Shown here one piece after another: positions 43,347-53,127 of a DNA stretch of 64,000 nt. Origin of the DNA: Wyeomyia smithii (lineage: Eukaryota; Arthropoda; Insecta; Diptera; Culicidae); the NCBI RefSeq assembly GCF_029784165.1, contig NC_073695.1, forward strand, positions 98,871,485-98,935,484, read 5' to 3'. The notes beneath the pieces were generated by a model that was not told the origin of the DNA, searched no databases, and saw only the letters and a list, made by a program, of their open reading frames with translations. The translations under genes and the position numbers were made by a program. The first letter of the stretch is position 1. Each line of letters starts with the position of its first letter.

Positions 43347-44200
43347 TCAAATTCGATACTTGATATCTCTTAAAAAGTCGTAAATGGGTATTACAAGCGC
43401 GGGGTTGCGGCTAGCAAGCACATCCCGTACTTGCATTGTAAACGTCACTTTCTGTTTCCGGAGAGAATCTATAAGCTTGGCCCTTGCTCTGTGGTACTTA
43501 GGGCAGACGAAGACTATGTGGTCAATATCTTCGTACCCTCCACATTCGCACAGATTACTATCGACTAAGTTTATTCGATAGAGGTGTGCGTTTGCAACAT
43601 AGTGATTGGACATTAGGCGCGAAATAACTCGAATGAAATCACGAGTTAAATCTAACCCTTTGAACCAAGCTTTTGTAGACACTTTGGGCGAGATCGAGTG
43701 CATCCATCGCCCAAGGTCGTCTTTATCCCACTTTTCCTGCCAGTTTTCCAGAGCCAGTTGTCGGGGCAGATGAAAATACTCGGTATAGGTGATCGGTCTA
43801 TCAAATATAACTCCTTCTATGGCACCCCTTTTTGCTAATAAATCAGCTTCTGCATTGCCTGGGATTGAGCAATGAGAGGGGACCCACACAAAGCAGATAA
43901 TGAAAGGCCGATCAACCAGCACTTCTAATATCCGTCTAATTTCCGGAAGGAAATAGGACGGGTGCTTGACCGGTTTAATCGATCGGAGAGCTTCGATAGA
44001 ACTGAGGCTGGCCGAGAAGATGAAGTAATTGTCTGGTGCCTTGAGCTCGATAATTCGCAGCGAATTGTGTATGGCAGCTTATTCAGCTACGTATATGGAG
44101 CAGGGCTGTGCCAGTTTGCGAGATATGCGATGATCTGTGTTGAAAACGCTATATCCGGATTGTCCATCCATCACAGATCCGTCCGTTAAAAAGGAATTCT
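43347..44200 (-). pseudogene. LINE RNase H domain and C-terminus, interrupted
   Basis: An upstream part at about 44190 reads FLTDGSVMDGQSGYSVF with the first catalytic Asp of RNase H. Several stops follow. The 43922-43347 frame carries WVPSHCSIPGNAEADLLAK, the His-x-Gly-Asn-x-x-Ala-Asp block. The tail has CECGGYEDIDHIVFVCPKYH, the C-C-H-C motif common after RNase H in I-group elements. Confidence 0.78.
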
Positions 44201-44426
44201 GTTTTGGGAGGTGGCCAAATTTTGCCGAAAATATTGATGGCACAACTGTGTTTCATCGTCAAATCAAATACAACAGAAGAATTGTTGAGCGATGTTGAAA
44301 TCTCATGGGATGGAGCAACAACCGAAGGGTTTATCTCCATGGACATGAACCGCTGGTATACTGACATACAGGGTTTCTGAACAACTTTCGAACATTTCTC
44401 ATAGTTCGCAATAAGCATTGGATTTG

Positions 44427-45851
44427 CTATTTCCGATCTAATGAGGAAACGACAGCCAACTTAAACAGCCTCTCTTTGAGTGGTAGTATTCCAGCTATGA
44501 CCTCTAGGGACATGGTATGTGTCGACTGCATGCAGCCTAGAGCGATACGCAAACAACGGTATTGTATCCTCTCGAGTTTCAGCATGTGTATTACGGGCAG
44601 AATCGTGGTTTGATAGAGTCGTATCAAATCCTCTGGATGGGCTCCCCATGATGTTCCTGTTACCATTCGAAGGAAATTGATCCTTGGTTGGCATCTTTGC
44701 TTCAGGTAATTGACATGTTTTTCCCATGTGCACTTAGAGTCATACCATACTCCGAGATATTTGAAGCAAGGTGACAGAGTGATGGGTCTTCCGGACAGAA
44801 CTAGCTCAAAACGAGGTGGTGGTCGCTTTTTTGAAAAGACTACCATCTCCGTTTTTTCAAGCGAGAACTCGATTCCAAGGCAACTGGCCCAAACGGTCAG
44901 ATTGTCGAGCGTGTTTTGCAGGCTGTTCTTCATGTCTGCGGCTAGAGACGCCGTGACTGAAACTACACAGTCGTCAGCTAACTGGCGCATCGTGCAGCCG
45001 TCCGTCAAGCATGTGTCGATGTCACTGATGTAGAAGTTGTACAACAGCGGACTCAGACAAGAGCCTTGGGGGAGACCCATGTAGCTTGTTCGTGTTATTG
45101 TTGAAGAACCGTGGTTGAAAAGTAAATGCTTTTCAGACAGCAGGTTGATCAAAAAATTTGTCAATATAGGGGAGAATCCTCTTTGATGCAGTTTCTCGGA
45201 GAGAATTTCGATTGAAACTGAATCAAATGCGCCTGTGATATCCATGAAAACCGAGGTCATTTGTTGTTTGCTACCAAGAGCCATTTCCGCTTCTGTGGCT
45301 AGCAATGCCAGGCAATCGTTAGGGCCCTTGCCCCTACGAAAGCCGAACTGGGTCTCTGATAGTTGGTTAGTTGACTCTGCCCAGTTGTCAAGTCTACGAA
45401 GGATCATTTTTTCAAGCAATTTGCGTATGCATGAAAGCATCGCAATCGGCCTATACGAGCGGTGATCTGCGGCAGGTTTATCTGGCTTTTTGATTGCGAT
45501 AATCTCAACCTGTCTCCAAGCTTTCGGGATCATATTGTTCCTGATAAGCTTATTAAACAGTTTAAGAAATCGTATCTTGGCCGAGTCCGGCAGGTTTTTC
45601 ATCAAATTAAATTTGATCCTGTCCGGTCCTGGAGCCTTGTTCTTGCAAGACGCGAGGGCAATTGAAAACTCCAACATGGTAAATTCTGGTTCTTCAAAAG
45701 CTGTTGTATCGCTGAATTTTTGCTGTGATGGGACAGCGTCTGGGCATACCTTTTTTGCGAAATCATAGATCCAACGTTCAGAGTATTCATTTGCCTCATT
45801 ACTGTCGGACCTATTGCACATTTTTCGAGCCGTATTCCAGAGATACCTCAT
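44427..45851 (-). CDS. LINE reverse transcriptase, long intact frame (474 codons)
   Basis: Domain blocks in order: CKNKAPGPDRIKFNLMKNLP, DHRSYRPIAMLSCIRKLLEK, FGFRRGKGPNDCLALL, catalytic SVFMDITGAFDSVS, GLPQGSCLSPLLYNFYI, catalytic QLADDCVVS, then LEKTEMVVF and KYLGVWYD. It primes first-strand DNA synthesis at the cut target. The frame is open across the whole RT although the neighbouring domains are frameshifted, which suggests fairly recent decay. Not a host gene. Confidence 0.85.
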   Translation of the reverse strand: MRYLWNTARKMCNRSDSNEANEYSERWIYDFAKKVCPDAVPSQQKFSDTTAFEEPEFTMLEFSIALASCKNKAPGPDRIKFNLMKNLPDSAKIRFLKLFNKLIRNNMIPKAWRQVEIIAIKKPDKPAADHRSYRPIAMLSCIRKLLEKMILRRLDNWAESTNQLSETQFGFRRGKGPNDCLALLATEAEMALGSKQQMTSVFMDITGAFDSVSIEILSEKLHQRGFSPILTNFLINLLSEKHLLFNHGSSTITRTSYMGLPQGSCLSPLLYNFYISDIDTCLTDGCTMRQLADDCVVSVTASLAADMKNSLQNTLDNLTVWASCLGIEFSLEKTEMVVFSKKRPPPRFELVLSGRPITLSPCFKYLGVWYDSKCTWEKHVNYLKQRCQPRINFLRMVTGTSWGAHPEDLIRLYQTTILPVIHMLKLERIQYRCLRIALGCMQSTHTMSLEVIAGILPLKERLFKLAVVSSLDRK

Positions 45852-46115
45852 AGAAGCATCTCTGGGTAACGTGCTTATGAAACTTTGCCTGTATGATCTT
45901 TTTTTTCAGTTTGTGCAGCTTAGACTGTTTTATTTCCAGCTCCCTAAACTGATCATAAAGCTCAATTGAACCACCATCCCTGAATACTATGTATGATGCT
46001 TTTAGAGCTTTTTTCATCTCGGTGCATTCTTTGTCCCACTATTGCTTGTTAGGACGAATTTTCAACTTGTTCTCAGGGGCAGGTCTCTTCTGAGATTGCA
46101 ACGCGCTATCTAGCA

Positions 46116-46640
46116 CTAATGTTGCAAGGAAGTTGTATTCGTCGGATGGAGAAAGCTCATCCGTTGTTTCGAGACCCTGGGATATTGTGTTCTCGTAGCG
46201 TCTAATTGAAATCTCCCAGGATGAGGCGTGGAGTCGGAAGAATTTTGCGTTATTTGCGACAGCTGCAACCGGTTAATAACCGCTCTAGGCGGAATGTAGA
46301 CTGATGCGACAGTGAGGCCCTCCCCAGCAATTGTTATATGGCAAGCAACAATTTCTATTGCATCAATTGCTGGGAGAGGAATACGGAAGAATGGGTAGCA
46401 TTTTTTGATACCAAGGAGCACTCCGCCATAAGAGTTTCCTCGGTCTAAACGGATTATATTGAAGTCTTGAACGGCTAGTGTCGTATCAGTTGACAACCAT
46501 GTTTCAGATAGCGCGAAAATATCGCATTTGCTATCGTGAAGCAGGAGTTTAAATTTATCTAATTTGGGGATCAAGCTTCTACAGTTCCATTGTATGATCC
46601 TTGTTGTCGATTCGTCACTTCGGCTGTCTGAATTAGACAT
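46116..46640 (-). pseudogene. LINE APE-type endonuclease domain, truncated
   Basis: Starts near IIQWNCRSLIPKLDKFKLLL with the N-terminal Asn block of APE endonucleases, then FALSETWL (the catalytic Glu block) and RGNSYGGVLLGI. The frame is lost near 46260, and the rest of the domain is not continuous with the RT. An in-frame TAG at 46041-46039 lies in the linker, where NKQ*WDKECTE suggests a mutated Trp. Confidence 0.75.
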
Positions 46641-47120
46641 CGAAGGATACGAACGCGAGGAGGGGCCATTTGGTGCTTAGTTGCTTACCCAACATGCAAA
46701 TTGTTGGAAGCGAAGCCGAAATCATACTCTTGAGGGAATCAGATAGACCAAAAGTGGTAAATATCCATTCAACGATCATTTTGAATGAGATACGTCCATC
46801 AGTGGTCGGTATTGACTGTGTTTTGGCGGAAGCAGATTGTTTTCCTGGTAATTTGGGAAAATCTTTATCGAAATTGTTAGCCTCGGCATTAAGTTTGAAT
46901 TCTGGAGGTGACGATTTTGCGTTGTTTTGCTAGGAGGGGTTCCTCTTGGAGTGTCTGTAAGCGTCTTTTTCTGCTCCTTTCTAGGAAGTTTAGGAGAGGA
47001 CGCGTTAGGCCGTTTTCGCACTGCTCCGCTTGACGGAAGCGGTTGATATGTCTCTTCATCATCATTGGATTCGTCATTTTCCAAGCTGGAGTATGGATTT
47101 TCCTGTTGCTGTAAGGCAGT

Positions 47121-48007
47121 CTATAGCATCTGTGCAAATGACTGCTTACAGCGTTGCTTGGTCGCTTTTTTCAACGCTTCTGAGCGTGATTTATATGTTG
47201 GGCACGCTTCTGTTTTATGTGGTTCACCTCCACACGTCCCGTTCGCTACAAGTGTGGTTAATCTCGGAGATTTCTTATTGCAGTGGGTTTTCGTGTGCCC
47301 TAACTGCAAACAGTTCGTACACGTCATGACTTTCGGAAAAAAGACTTACGGGTAGTCGAAGCTTGTGGAGCTCGACAAAATCCGGGAGTACTTTTCCCTC
47401 AAAAGTGACTCTAAACGAGTCATTTGGGGAATATTTGCCCGTATTATCCTTGGAATACATTCTCCTGCATTCAAGGATCTTTATTTCAGGAAGGGATGGA
47501 TTTTTAAAACATCCAACACCTTTCATGACATCTTCTTCAGTGAGGTCAGCCTCGGTAATAACCCCTTCTATTTCAACAACGCGTGCCGGTATATAAACGC
47601 GGTACTCGATGTTGAAATTTGGATCCTGGACGACAGCATTTGCTTGTCGAGGATCGGAAAAAGTTGCCTTCAGCTTGTGTTTTGACTTTAAAAATCTCAG
47701 TCAAGCTGGTGTAATCTTTCTTCAGAGTTTTGCATATCTGCATAACTCTGAGAGGTTTATTTTTGGGTCGTAAAAACACGACCCAACGAAGACCGGGTTG
47801 GTTCACCTGGTACTTTTTGGCCCGTATTGGCACATCATCAGTGGATGGGACAATCGAGGCAGTTTTACGGGGCCTTTTACGCTTCTTTACTACGTCAAAG
47901 AAAGCGTTGTTGTCATTTATGGGAAGCTCGGCAAAGTCCATGCCTGACTCTTCAGCCTCTGAGGAGGATGAAAGGTCCGGTGGGGTAGCCAGACCCCCAA
48001 CCGCCAT
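47121..48007 (-). pseudogene. LINE ORF1 (gag-like, zinc-knuckle), frameshifted
   Basis: The 48007-47573 frame starts MAVGGLATPPDLSSSSEAEE, has a basic stretch (KKRKRPRK) and GLRWVVFLRPKNKPLRVMQI, an ORF1-type RNA-binding region. Other frames continue to 47121 with the CCHC knuckle CTNCLQLGHTKTHC (C-x2-C-x4-H-x4-C) and a degenerate second knuckle. The protein normally packages the element's RNA. At least two frame changes break it. Confidence 0.72.
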
Positions 48008-48325
48008 TCAACGGCTGCGCAATGTATCAAATATAAGAATATGTAATATACTAATGCTAACAAGGTAAAAAAAAGTGAATATATGTATGTATAAAAAGAA
48101 TGAAAGATGGATCAGTTATGTATATACACAAGTGGGAGAGAGAATAAATAAAAATTGTCACTTATCTTTGTATGTAGTTGTAATCAGCACTAGCGGTTTC
48201 GAGTTGCATCGACTGCAAAACGGCGCCGCTGATTTTTTCCTCTGTCAGCGTACGCGCCAAAAACTAGCACGACACCTTCCAGCACAGTTGCGATGTTGCA
48301 CCGTCTGAGAAACGGCGTCACCGCC
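48008..48325 (-). other. LINE 5' UTR, 3' part
   Basis: Lies between the ORF1 start and the hAT duplication. 'gtgctggaaggtgtcgtgct' followed by 'tttttggcgcg' is echoed by 'gtgctggaaggtgcggcgct' then 'ttttttggttt' on the other side of the hAT (about 50825-50845), indicating one 5' region with internal tandem repeats split by the insertion. Confidence 0.55.
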
Positions 48326-48481
48326 TCCTTTACTAGTGATGGAAAATATCGCCTAAAACGGACATCGATAACAATCGATAATTCCGGGGCTTTTATCGAT
48401 ATTATCGATAAGTATCGATAATTTGACAGCTAAAGTTTGCGTTAAAATTTTTTTTTCAGATGGTGATGAAAAAAAAACTAT

Positions 48482-49671
48482 TTAGGACGGATAATTGAGT
48501 TGGATAAATTTCCCATGGAAGGTTATCATGTTAGCTTCCTCACAAAAAAATATTACGCCCTTGCGTGCAGCCTTCCGGCAGTTAACCGGAACATTCGCCA
48601 TGGCGGACGAAACCATGCGTGCAGCCATGTTGTTAAGCTCTTTCTTCGTTTTTTTATTAATTACTCCTCCGTTTTCGTGACAAAATTGTTGGAATAGATC
48701 TTGCGCTTCAAGTTTGCCCAGAAATTCTCGATAGGAGCAGGTGGGGACATTGGGCGGATTCACCGATTTCGGTACCACATCGATATTCAGCCGCTCCATC
48801 TCCTCCACCGATCGCTTCGAGTAGTTGGCCGACGTAAAATCTGGCCAGAACACTGTGTCTTCGCGCTTATGGTATTTCTTGATGAACGACGCAACTTCTG
48901 TCAGGCACTTCGTACTATAAATTTTTCCGTTCACGGTCAGCTCGTAGCGAAAAAAGAGCAACTTTGACATCCCTTTTTCGCTGATTGTTAGCCACAGCCG
49001 CACCTTCTTGGGGAACTTGGTCTGTGAAATCAACTTTACCTCGGTGCTCACTTCCTTCGTGGGGGAGGTAAAATACGAAGAACCTTGCTAGTCGTTGCCA
49101 TCCAGCGTGAGATAGGTCTAGTCGTCCAATACCACTGCCACGTCGCGATTTGCCGGGAAAATCGACTTGACCATCTTATTCAACCGCTGTCGCTGCATCA
49201 TTGCCTGCCGCTCCGAGACCAGTGAACGGGACTGCCGCTTCCTGCATGTATATCCATGTTCTCCAAATGCTTTTTCACTGTTTTAGAGCAAGCACCAACC
49301 TCTCGGCCAAGTGCACGCAGCAATTTAGCCACCTTTCCCTCGGTCTTCCTCTTCAGCATCCTTTGAAGCTTCTTGTCGCTCAGGGTCGTTGGCCGCCCGG
49401 AACCGGGATCGTTGTCCAATAGTGTCAAGATGTTTTAGATGCCAGAACCGGCATACCCGGCGTCCACAAAGTGCCGCACGATGTCCGTTTTTGACGCGGC
49501 GGGGTACCATTCTTCGAACGCGCACACTTCACATTTTTCGCCATCCCAGTTAGAGTTTGACAATTTTTTTTTGCTAACTGCTAGTTTCGTCAATGCGATT
49601 AAAGGAAAACCCATGAAAAATCGGCAATTTTTGTCAATTTTTTTACCGCAAACGTTATTCGACAAATGCAA
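48482..49671 (-). pseudogene. DD37E Tc1/mariner-type transposase relic
   Basis: In order on the minus strand: N-terminal HTH region (CEVCAFEEWYPAASKTDIVR), a second HTH with GSGRPTTLSDKKLQRMLKR and VGACSKTVKKHLENM, then after a frameshift AVVLDD*TYLTLDGND* with the first catalytic Asp and two TAG stops (49120-49080), and the 49051-48482 frame with VFWPDFTSANYSK (second Asp) and NPPNVPTCSYREF. Thirty-seven residues separate that Asp from the Glu of REF, the spacing that defines the DD37E subfamily. Flanked by the hAT ends; its own inverted repeats were not found. Confidence 0.8.
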
Positions 49672-49716
49672 TTTTCTATATAAATTTGTTAAAAACAGAG
49701 ACAGTGATGGCCCAAA

Positions 49717-49821
49717 CAGAATGGATACGTTTGCGTTGCGTTGACGTCAATGTGACAGTAAATGTATGGGCTAACTGTCAAATTGCCGCAAATGCAGCCG
49801 CAACGTATCCATTGTGTTAAG
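49717..49821. repeat. About 100-bp foldback repeat
   Basis: ACAGAATGGATACGTTTGCG at the left is inverted at the right as ACACAATGGATACGTTGCGG. It could be a small MITE or the remnant end of the neighbouring DD37E element. Confidence 0.5.
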
Positions 49822-50335
49822 GCCTTGAATGACAAATCTTACGATACTGCAAATGAAAATTCAAACAACCGTACGAGTTAAACAGTTTGTTTTGGAAAGT
49901 CTTCGGGTTTTACGCCAGGAGTGCTTTCTACAAGTAGTTTCAAGCCGAAGTTCATTTTGAAGGTTGTATAATAAGGGAAATAATTGATGCAGGCAAAATT
50001 CTGTCAATTTTTAAATGGCCAAAACTTGGAAGCGAAAACACACAAACACATGCATGTCCATCACATTATAAGAATTGGCAAGCCAAAGAAAATGCATTTT
50101 ATTACAATTTCGTATCATTGCTTTTTATGAGATGTTGCAAAAAGTTTGGATATTTTTTCGAAGTACTCCAGTTTTAAGTTGTCGAACTCATCTGTTCTTA
50201 GGAAACTAAAAACTATAAATACTTTTTTAGTTACCATTATTTCTCAGAAACTCAGTGACACCCGGGGCGAACCTTTACACCACCCCCAACAATGCTAAAT
50301 CTTGTCGAATAGCAGCACTCAACAAATACCTAGCG

Positions 50336-50573
50336 CAGGGGCGACTCGTGGCTGCTGAACCTACCTGTTCAACTATAAATTCTGAAAATCAGAGTTTGGG
50401 GAAGTAATTACAATTTTATCCGCGAATAAAAGCAAGTAATTCCCTTTGTTATTATTCAAACATAAAACTAAAAAATAAGAAAATAAGAGCATGAATTTGG
50501 ATTTTAGATTCATTTTTTGCCTGAAGTCCACATGTGCATTGCACAGGTTGCACCTATGGACGAGTCGCCCCTG
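50336..50573. mobile_element. hAT-type MITE, 238 bp, exact 8-bp TSD
   Basis: Ends CAGGGGCGACTCGTGG and, inverted, CAGGGGCGACTCGTCC are flanked by ACCTAGCG at 50328-50335 and 50574-50581. It lies inside the hAT at 48334-50761. No coding capacity. Confidence 0.88.
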
Positions 50574-50769
50574 ACCTAGCGGCAAAAGCAACTCCTGGGG
50601 TAGGGTAGGTGAGGTCTCCTTCTTTTGGGTCTCCTCCAGTAGCCTACCGCACTGACTTGTGCTCACCCTTAAATATCGGTAATTATCGTTAACGTCAAAA
50701 AATTAGCGATAATATCGATGACCAGCATTTATCGATATTATCGATAAGTTTCCCATTACTATCCTTTAC

Positions 50770-51400
50770 CTCGCCGGAGCTTCGATCGAATCGCCCCGTT
50801 CTTCTGGGAGAAGAAGCAAACCAAAAAACAAGCGCCGCACCTTCCAGCACACGCGCCAAAAGCAAGCACTTCACCACTACCACACACTGTTCTTCACCAG
50901 CAAGCGCTAGAAAAAACGGTAAATTAATTTAAGCGAACTGCGGAGCGCACAAGAAAATGAACTTTCCTCTTCGGCTGCCGAATAAGCAATGATTGTCTGT
51001 GTTGTAATGTGATGCGATGGGATTCTCGACGGGCACGTACCACTATTCGCTCTCTAGCGACTAGCCGGGCAGGATCGATGAGCGGCGTACTGCGTCCAAA
51101 CGGCGTCGTTTTCCGCGGGGCTTCGTGGCTAATGGGTAGGCTTGTAGGCGATCTGGAAAGGCGTTCCAGGGAGGGTTTCCCTTTGCGATTAGGGCCGTTG
51201 CCCAAAAGCTGTCCTCCTTGGCGTTCATGGTCTCTGCGACTAGAGGACAAATCACTGGTTTTAAACGGTTAGACGTAAATAACTCATAGCTGCCTAGGCC
51301 GAAGCAAAGTGCAAAGTGCAAAGTGCTGTCGCGAACACCAATCGCGAATTTATACTCGAATATAGAAAAAGTCCTATGGGCGGAAAATTTTCCCAAAATT
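50770..51400 (-). other. GC-rich sequence, probable LINE 5' end
   Basis: About 50% GC against an AT-rich background, with short repeats ('gcaaagtgcaaagtgcaaag' near 51303) and units shared with 48.25 kb. The open frames here have no recognisable domain. A minus-strand TATAAATTCG lies near 51355. Confidence 0.4.
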
Positions 51401-52081
51401 AGCCAGCTTCAATAATAATTTCTGGAGATGGGCGAATCAATCGAATCATCCCGTGGTTACCTGAATATCTTCTATCGAGCTTTGTTTCACCGATTTTATT
51501 CACTACAATAACCAGAAAAATCGATTTTTGGTACCCTAATACCGTTCGTGAATGACTATCCGTCATCGTTTCCTCTGTTTGCCATTCAAAATAGTTACCT
51601 GTTTGTATTCGTAGACTGGACAACGTTTTTTATTGTGTTACCGTTAAATCATTGAATCATGTTTTCTGTTTTCTCACCAGGACACCGGAATTTCCTGAGA
51701 AGTTAAATTTTGTATTCACCGAGCCCCGGAAATCTGAAACCGCCGGAAAATTGACGTTCTAGCAAAAACCCAGCAGTAATTGGTAGTAGGGTTTGCAATT
51801 CCGCAAACGATCTCCCGGGATTCCCGGATCCCGGGATTAAAAATATTGGTTCCCGGGATTCCCGAATTCCTCAAAATATTTTTTTATGATTCACTAGTGT
51901 TTCCTGTACGGTAGTACAATCAAAAGTTCTAAATATCCGATCAAAACGGAAAGCTGACATCATCGAACTGTATAGCAACACTGAAGCGGGCATTTTATGA
52001 AGCAAATATTTCCTTGAAATTACGGTCAATATTTGTTTGCTCGTGTAGTATAAAACTATTTGCTTCAATTATTCGATAATA

Positions 52082-52658
52082 ACACTGGTCAAGAAAGGTG
52101 TGTTCCTAAAGCTCAAACTAAGACAAAATGAAAGGTTATAGGTTTTTAGCCATTCTTGTGAATTTTGATGCCCCCAGCTAACAACAACAATAACGCACGC
52201 TAGCCTGAGGGGCTAATAGCGGTCTCAATCAACTAGATTAAAGAAATAATTCGTTATCGATGTTGGTTTTGGCACATTTTGCATGTTGTAGGATAAGTAC
52301 AACGATAATCCGTGCCCCAGTGCTGAGTCGAGGAAATTTTCAGCACAAAAAGATCCTCGACCTGATCGGGAATTGAACCCGGTATCACAACCGTGTGGGA
52401 GTGCTAGCCGATCGACATCGCTAACCACAGAGCCACGGGAACCACGGCCACTAACATTTTTTTCAGAGACTTAAATGAGTTTTCTCCTAAACATAACGGT
52501 GAAGCGACGAACTATGAGAACTCTCACGTAAGTTGACGCGTTTTGGTGATTGCCTGGTTCATCAAAACTCACAGGCATGGTTAAAAAGCTAAAATCTTTC
52601 TAGGGAAGGTATTTCGAGCTTCCAGACAACACTTCTTTTCGCTTTTGTCGATCAGTGT
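52082..52658. mobile_element. CACTGGTC foldback element, split by a SINE
   Basis: Left ACACTGGTCAAGAAAGG and right CGCTTTTGTCGATCAGTGT are imperfect inverted repeats. The interior shows 'ggttataggtttttagccat', 'gtgaattttgatgccccc', 'ggtgaagcgacgaac' and 'aactcacaggcatggttaaa' in the family order. Confidence 0.72.
52190..52445 (-). repeat. tRNA-derived SINE (family B, Feilai-like)
   Basis: The minus strand reads GTGGCTCTGTGGTTAGCG (A-box region, complement of 52419-52436) and CCGGGTTCAATTCCCGATC (B box, complement of 52364-52382) with about 35 bases between, then a tRNA-unrelated body ending near 'ctcaggctagcgtgcg'. Transcribed by RNA polymerase III and mobilised by a LINE in active families. 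The name Feilai-like rests on resemblance only. Confidence 0.72.
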
Positions 52659-52843
52659 AATATTTGCTTTCTTATTTATTCAACAAACAATTTGACAAAT
52701 ATGTGCTTCGTTTAATGTCGTAGTGTCGCAAATGGATTTTATTATTTCACTTCAAATCAAATGTTTGGAAATTCAGGGGGACCATACTCTCGAATGTTGA
52801 AAAATATTATTTTTTTGTGATTTGTTTTTCGGATGTTTAGGGT

Positions 52844-53127
52844 AAGGTGTTCGGGTATTTTGACTACTGAATAAGGTATATTGGAAGATGTATTTTGCAT
52901 GTCGTAGTTTCAAATATAGTAATCCATTTTTACATGCTTGACAAAAATGTCAGCCAAATTGATTCAGTTGATGCTGAGAAAAACTTACCATCAGTTAGGT
53001 ACTGATTTAGAGAGAGCATCCACGTTCCTAGCTGTCAACAGCGTAATACTCACTATATTTGCATTCACGGCATGCAAAATACATCTTTAAATATACCCCA
53101 ATCAATAGCTAAAATACCCGAACACTT
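52844..53127. mobile_element. MITE with inverted ends AAGTGTTCGGGTATTTT
   Basis: Left AAGGTGTTCGGGTATTTTGA and inverted right AAGTGTTCGGGTATTTTAGC. About 284 bp, AT-rich, non-coding, within the 51787-53329 element. Confidence 0.55.

Larger units (their letters stand above)
48334..50761. mobile_element. hAT element with TATCGATA-rich ends, exact 8-bp TSD
   Basis: Ends TAGTGATGGAAAATATCG and, inverted, TAGTAATGGGAAACTTATCG are flanked by TCCTTTAC at 48326-48333 and 50762-50769. TATCGATA occurs at 48394-48401, 48403-48410 and 48413-48420 in the left end and at 50730-50737 and 50739-50746 in the right. No hAT transposase is left; the 2.4-kb interior contains a DD37E relic and a second hAT MITE. 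A related left end starts at 63528. Confidence 0.88.
42905..51400 (-). mobile_element. Non-LTR retrotransposon with RNase H (I/LOA-like), interrupted by a hAT
   Basis: Read on the minus strand: 5' region (about 51400-50770), hAT insertion (50761-48334), 5' UTR remainder, ORF1 with a zinc knuckle (48007-47121), endonuclease (46640-46116), reverse transcriptase (45851-44427), RNase H (about 44200-43347) and a 3' UTR ending in an A-rich tract near 42905. APE endonuclease, RT and RNase H in one unit point to the I group of clades; the exact clade was not determined. The 5' boundary is uncertain. Confidence 0.75.

Noticed and set aside
45235..46017. Plus-strand ORFs opposite the LINE RT
   Set aside because: Antisense shadows of the RT frame, which has clear catalytic blocks.
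51061..51396. 111-codon minus-strand ORF
   Set aside because: No known domain; lies in the GC-rich probable 5' region of the LINE.
52364..52445. Functional tRNA gene on the minus strand
   Set aside because: tRNA-like head is fused to a non-tRNA body and inserted inside a foldback element; best explained as a SINE.
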